From Bacteroidota bacterium (GTDB taxonomy: Bacteria; Bacteroidota; Bacteroidia; SpSt-205; S141-50), in the NCBI GenBank assembly GCA_015490695.1, contig WFXK01000365.1, positions 1-6,316 on the forward strand: a DNA stretch of 6,316 bases, written 5' to 3'. This document shows, one piece after another, positions 5,032 through 6,316 of the stretch. Each line of letters starts with the position of its first letter. Positions within the stretch are counted from its first letter, which is position 1. The notes under the pieces were generated by a model that saw only the letters and a program-made list of their open reading frames with translations, made no database searches and was not told where the DNA came from. Position numbers and translations under genes: made by a program.

Positions 5032-6316
5032 ATTGTTGGAAGTTTCGCAATCCTTCTTCTAAAAATGCTTTGTAGCGTTCTATAGATAGTTCAAAAGCCA
5101 TGGGTTCGGTTAAGGGGTGTAAATCAAAATCTGTGATAACATAATAAGGTTGGGCATTGGTGTGAAACAAACTATCTTGAATATGCAGCCACCAATCGCC
5201 AATCGTTTTTAATTTTTTCCCATCTGCCGTAAAACGAGGTTTTTCTAAGGGATAACGGTCATCTACAAAAAGACTAACCATCACAAAAGACTCTTGTAAA
5301 AGTTTTTTAATTTCCGGATGGCTCCACACATTACTTTCTACTTGACGGCAGTTTACACAAGTGTGCCCTGTGAAGTCAATAAAAAGGGGTTTTTGAACTT
5401 GTCGGGCGTAGGCTCTTGCTTCGTCCAAGTCGTAAAAAACACAAAAGCCTTCAGGAGTGTCCTTAGCAAATAAATCGGCATATTTTCTTGGTAATTGACA
5501 AACAGGATGTTGTGCCGAAGTTGTCGTTGTACTACTTAAAACCCGTACGCCTATGTCGGGATTAACGGGGGGTAAAAAGCCAGATAGAAACTTCAAAGGT
5601 GCTCCCCAAAGCCCAGGGAGCATGTACAACACAAACCAAAAACTAAACATGGCTAATAGCAACCGTGGTACAGAAATCCCTTCTAAAGGTGGTTCGCCCT
5701 TCATACGAATAAAGCCCAAATAATAAAGTCCTAACATTGTAAACAATACAATCCAAGCAGAAAGGTAAATTTCCCTATCTAAAATGCCCAAATGCCAAAC
5801 TAAGTCGGCATTGCTTAAGAATTTTAGCGAAAGGGCTAATTCTAAGAATCCTAAGGAGACTTTTACGGTGTTGAGCCAAGCACCGCTGCGGGGTAAACGT
5901 TCCAAAGCTCTTGGAAAGAGCGCTAATAATCCAAAAGGCAAAGCAAAGGCTAAACCAAAGCCCAACATCCCAACTAAGGGAGCTAAGCGCTCACCACTTG
6001 CCGCATCTATTAAAATCGTCCCTACTAACGGACCTGTACAAGAGAAGGAGACCAATACTAAGGTCAAAGCCATAAAGAAAGTACCTACAATGCTTCCTAA
6101 GGTGGCATAACGGTCTAATGCGGTTGCCCACGAAGAAGGTAGCTGTAACTCAAACCAACCTAAGAACGAAAGCCCAAATAAAAATAACAAAACAAAAAAG
6201 AATAAATTCAACCATGGATTAGAAGCCATTGCATACATTGCCGTTGCCCCAAAAAAGATGGTAACAATTAACCCTAAAACGACATAAATAAATAGAATAG
6301 AACCGCCATAAAGAAA
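5018..6316 (-). CDS. dsbD: Thiol:disulfide interchange protein DsbD, 5' end outside window
   Basis: The frame is open to the right edge: 26 further codons precede the Met at 6238, reading FLYGGSILFIYVVLGLI and onward, which is conserved family membrane sequence. The Met at 6238 is therefore internal, and the signal peptide, any periplasmic N-domain and the first membrane segment with its cysteine lie outside. Numbering from that Met, six further membrane segments follow (about 9-28, 46-75, 84-108, 121-145, 157-178, 190-212). SFSCTGP at 64-70 carries one redox cysteine (Cys67) of the electron-transfer core. After a linker, a thioredoxin-like domain (about 262-400) has FTGHTCVNCR at 289-298 with the CxxC pair Cys294/Cys297, and HTNAQPYYVI at 359-368 with the cis-proline region. 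The protein passes electrons from cytoplasmic thioredoxin to periplasmic partners. Cys247 and Cys266 in the linker are extra. It is the first visible gene of the operon, overlapping the Wza-like gene by 14 nt. Confidence 0.94.
   Translation of the reverse strand, partial: FLYGGSILFIYVVLGLIVTIFFGATAMYAMASNPWLNLFFFVLLFLFGLSFLGWFELQLPSSWATALDRYATLGSIVGTFFMALTLVLVSFSCTGPLVGTILIDAASGERLAPLVGMLGFGLAFALPFGLLALFPRALERLPRSGAWLNTVKVSLGFLELALSLKFLSNADLVWHLGILDREIYLSAWIVLFTMLGLYYLGFIRMKGEPPLEGISVPRLLLAMFSFWFVLYMLPGLWGAPLKFLSGFLPPVNPDIGVRVLSSTTTTSAQHPVCQLPRKYADLFAKDTPEGFCVFYDLDEARAYARQVQKPLFIDFTGHTCVNCRQVESNVWSHPEIKKLLQESFVMVSLFVDDRYPLEKPRFTADGKKLKTIGDWWLHIQDSLFHTNAQPYYVITDFDLHPLTEPMAFELSIERYKAFLEEGLRNFQQYAKY

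Noticed and set aside
5784..6110. Plus-strand open frame of 108 codons with a Lys/Pro/Ala-rich product
   Set aside because: It lies wholly antisense to conserved dsbD membrane segments; the lysine-rich product is what the complement of Leu/Phe-rich coding sequence gives. No ribosome site or promoter seen.

Overview
The window reads as part of a Bacteroidota chromosome with moderately low GC. The clues are a DsbD whose membrane core and thioredoxin domain carry Bacteroidota-like signatures (SFSCTGP, FTG-CVNC), a short Wza-type lipoprotein, a TrmB with an FPDPHPKK motif, a DUF1573 protein, weak or absent Shine-Dalgarno sequences in most genes, and one promoter matching the Bacteroidota TTTG / TAnnTTTG pattern. 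I cannot name a genus. Nothing here looks like a phage, transposon, CRISPR array or RNA gene.

All six genes lie on the minus strand, so transcription runs from the right edge to the left. In that order they are: (1) dsbD, a membrane thiol-disulfide reductase whose 5' end lies outside the window (5018-6316); (2) a Wza-like polysaccharide export lipoprotein (4225-5031); (3) a Wzc-like chain-length regulator fused to a BY-family tyrosine kinase (1825-4224); (4) a CpsB/YwqE-type PHP-fold tyrosine phosphatase (1086-1823); (5) trmB, tRNA (guanine-N7) methyltransferase (461-1096); (6) a secreted DUF1573 protein cut off by the left edge (1-412).

Genes 1 to 5 are packed without gaps (14-nt overlap, direct abutment, 1-nt spacer, 11-nt overlap), which points to one translationally coupled operon. 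Only the 48 bp before gene 6 form an intergenic gap. A good Bacteroidota promoter sits there and reaches the stop codon of trmB, so gene 6 probably has its own transcription start.

Functionally, genes 2 to 4 form the export and control core of a capsule or exopolysaccharide system. The lipoprotein would form the outer-membrane exit. The Wzc-like protein would span inner membrane and periplasm and set chain length through cycles of phosphorylation on its tyrosine-rich tail. The PHP phosphatase would reset that tail. No glycosyltransferase, flippase or polymerase is visible; these must lie elsewhere if the system is complete. The module is flanked by housekeeping-type genes (dsbD, trmB). Overall this is a recognisable set of known families rather than a clearly new system. 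The points most worth a second look are the detached export/kinase/phosphatase cassette, its tyrosine tail, two extra cysteines in DsbD and the promoter at the trmB/DUF1573 junction.
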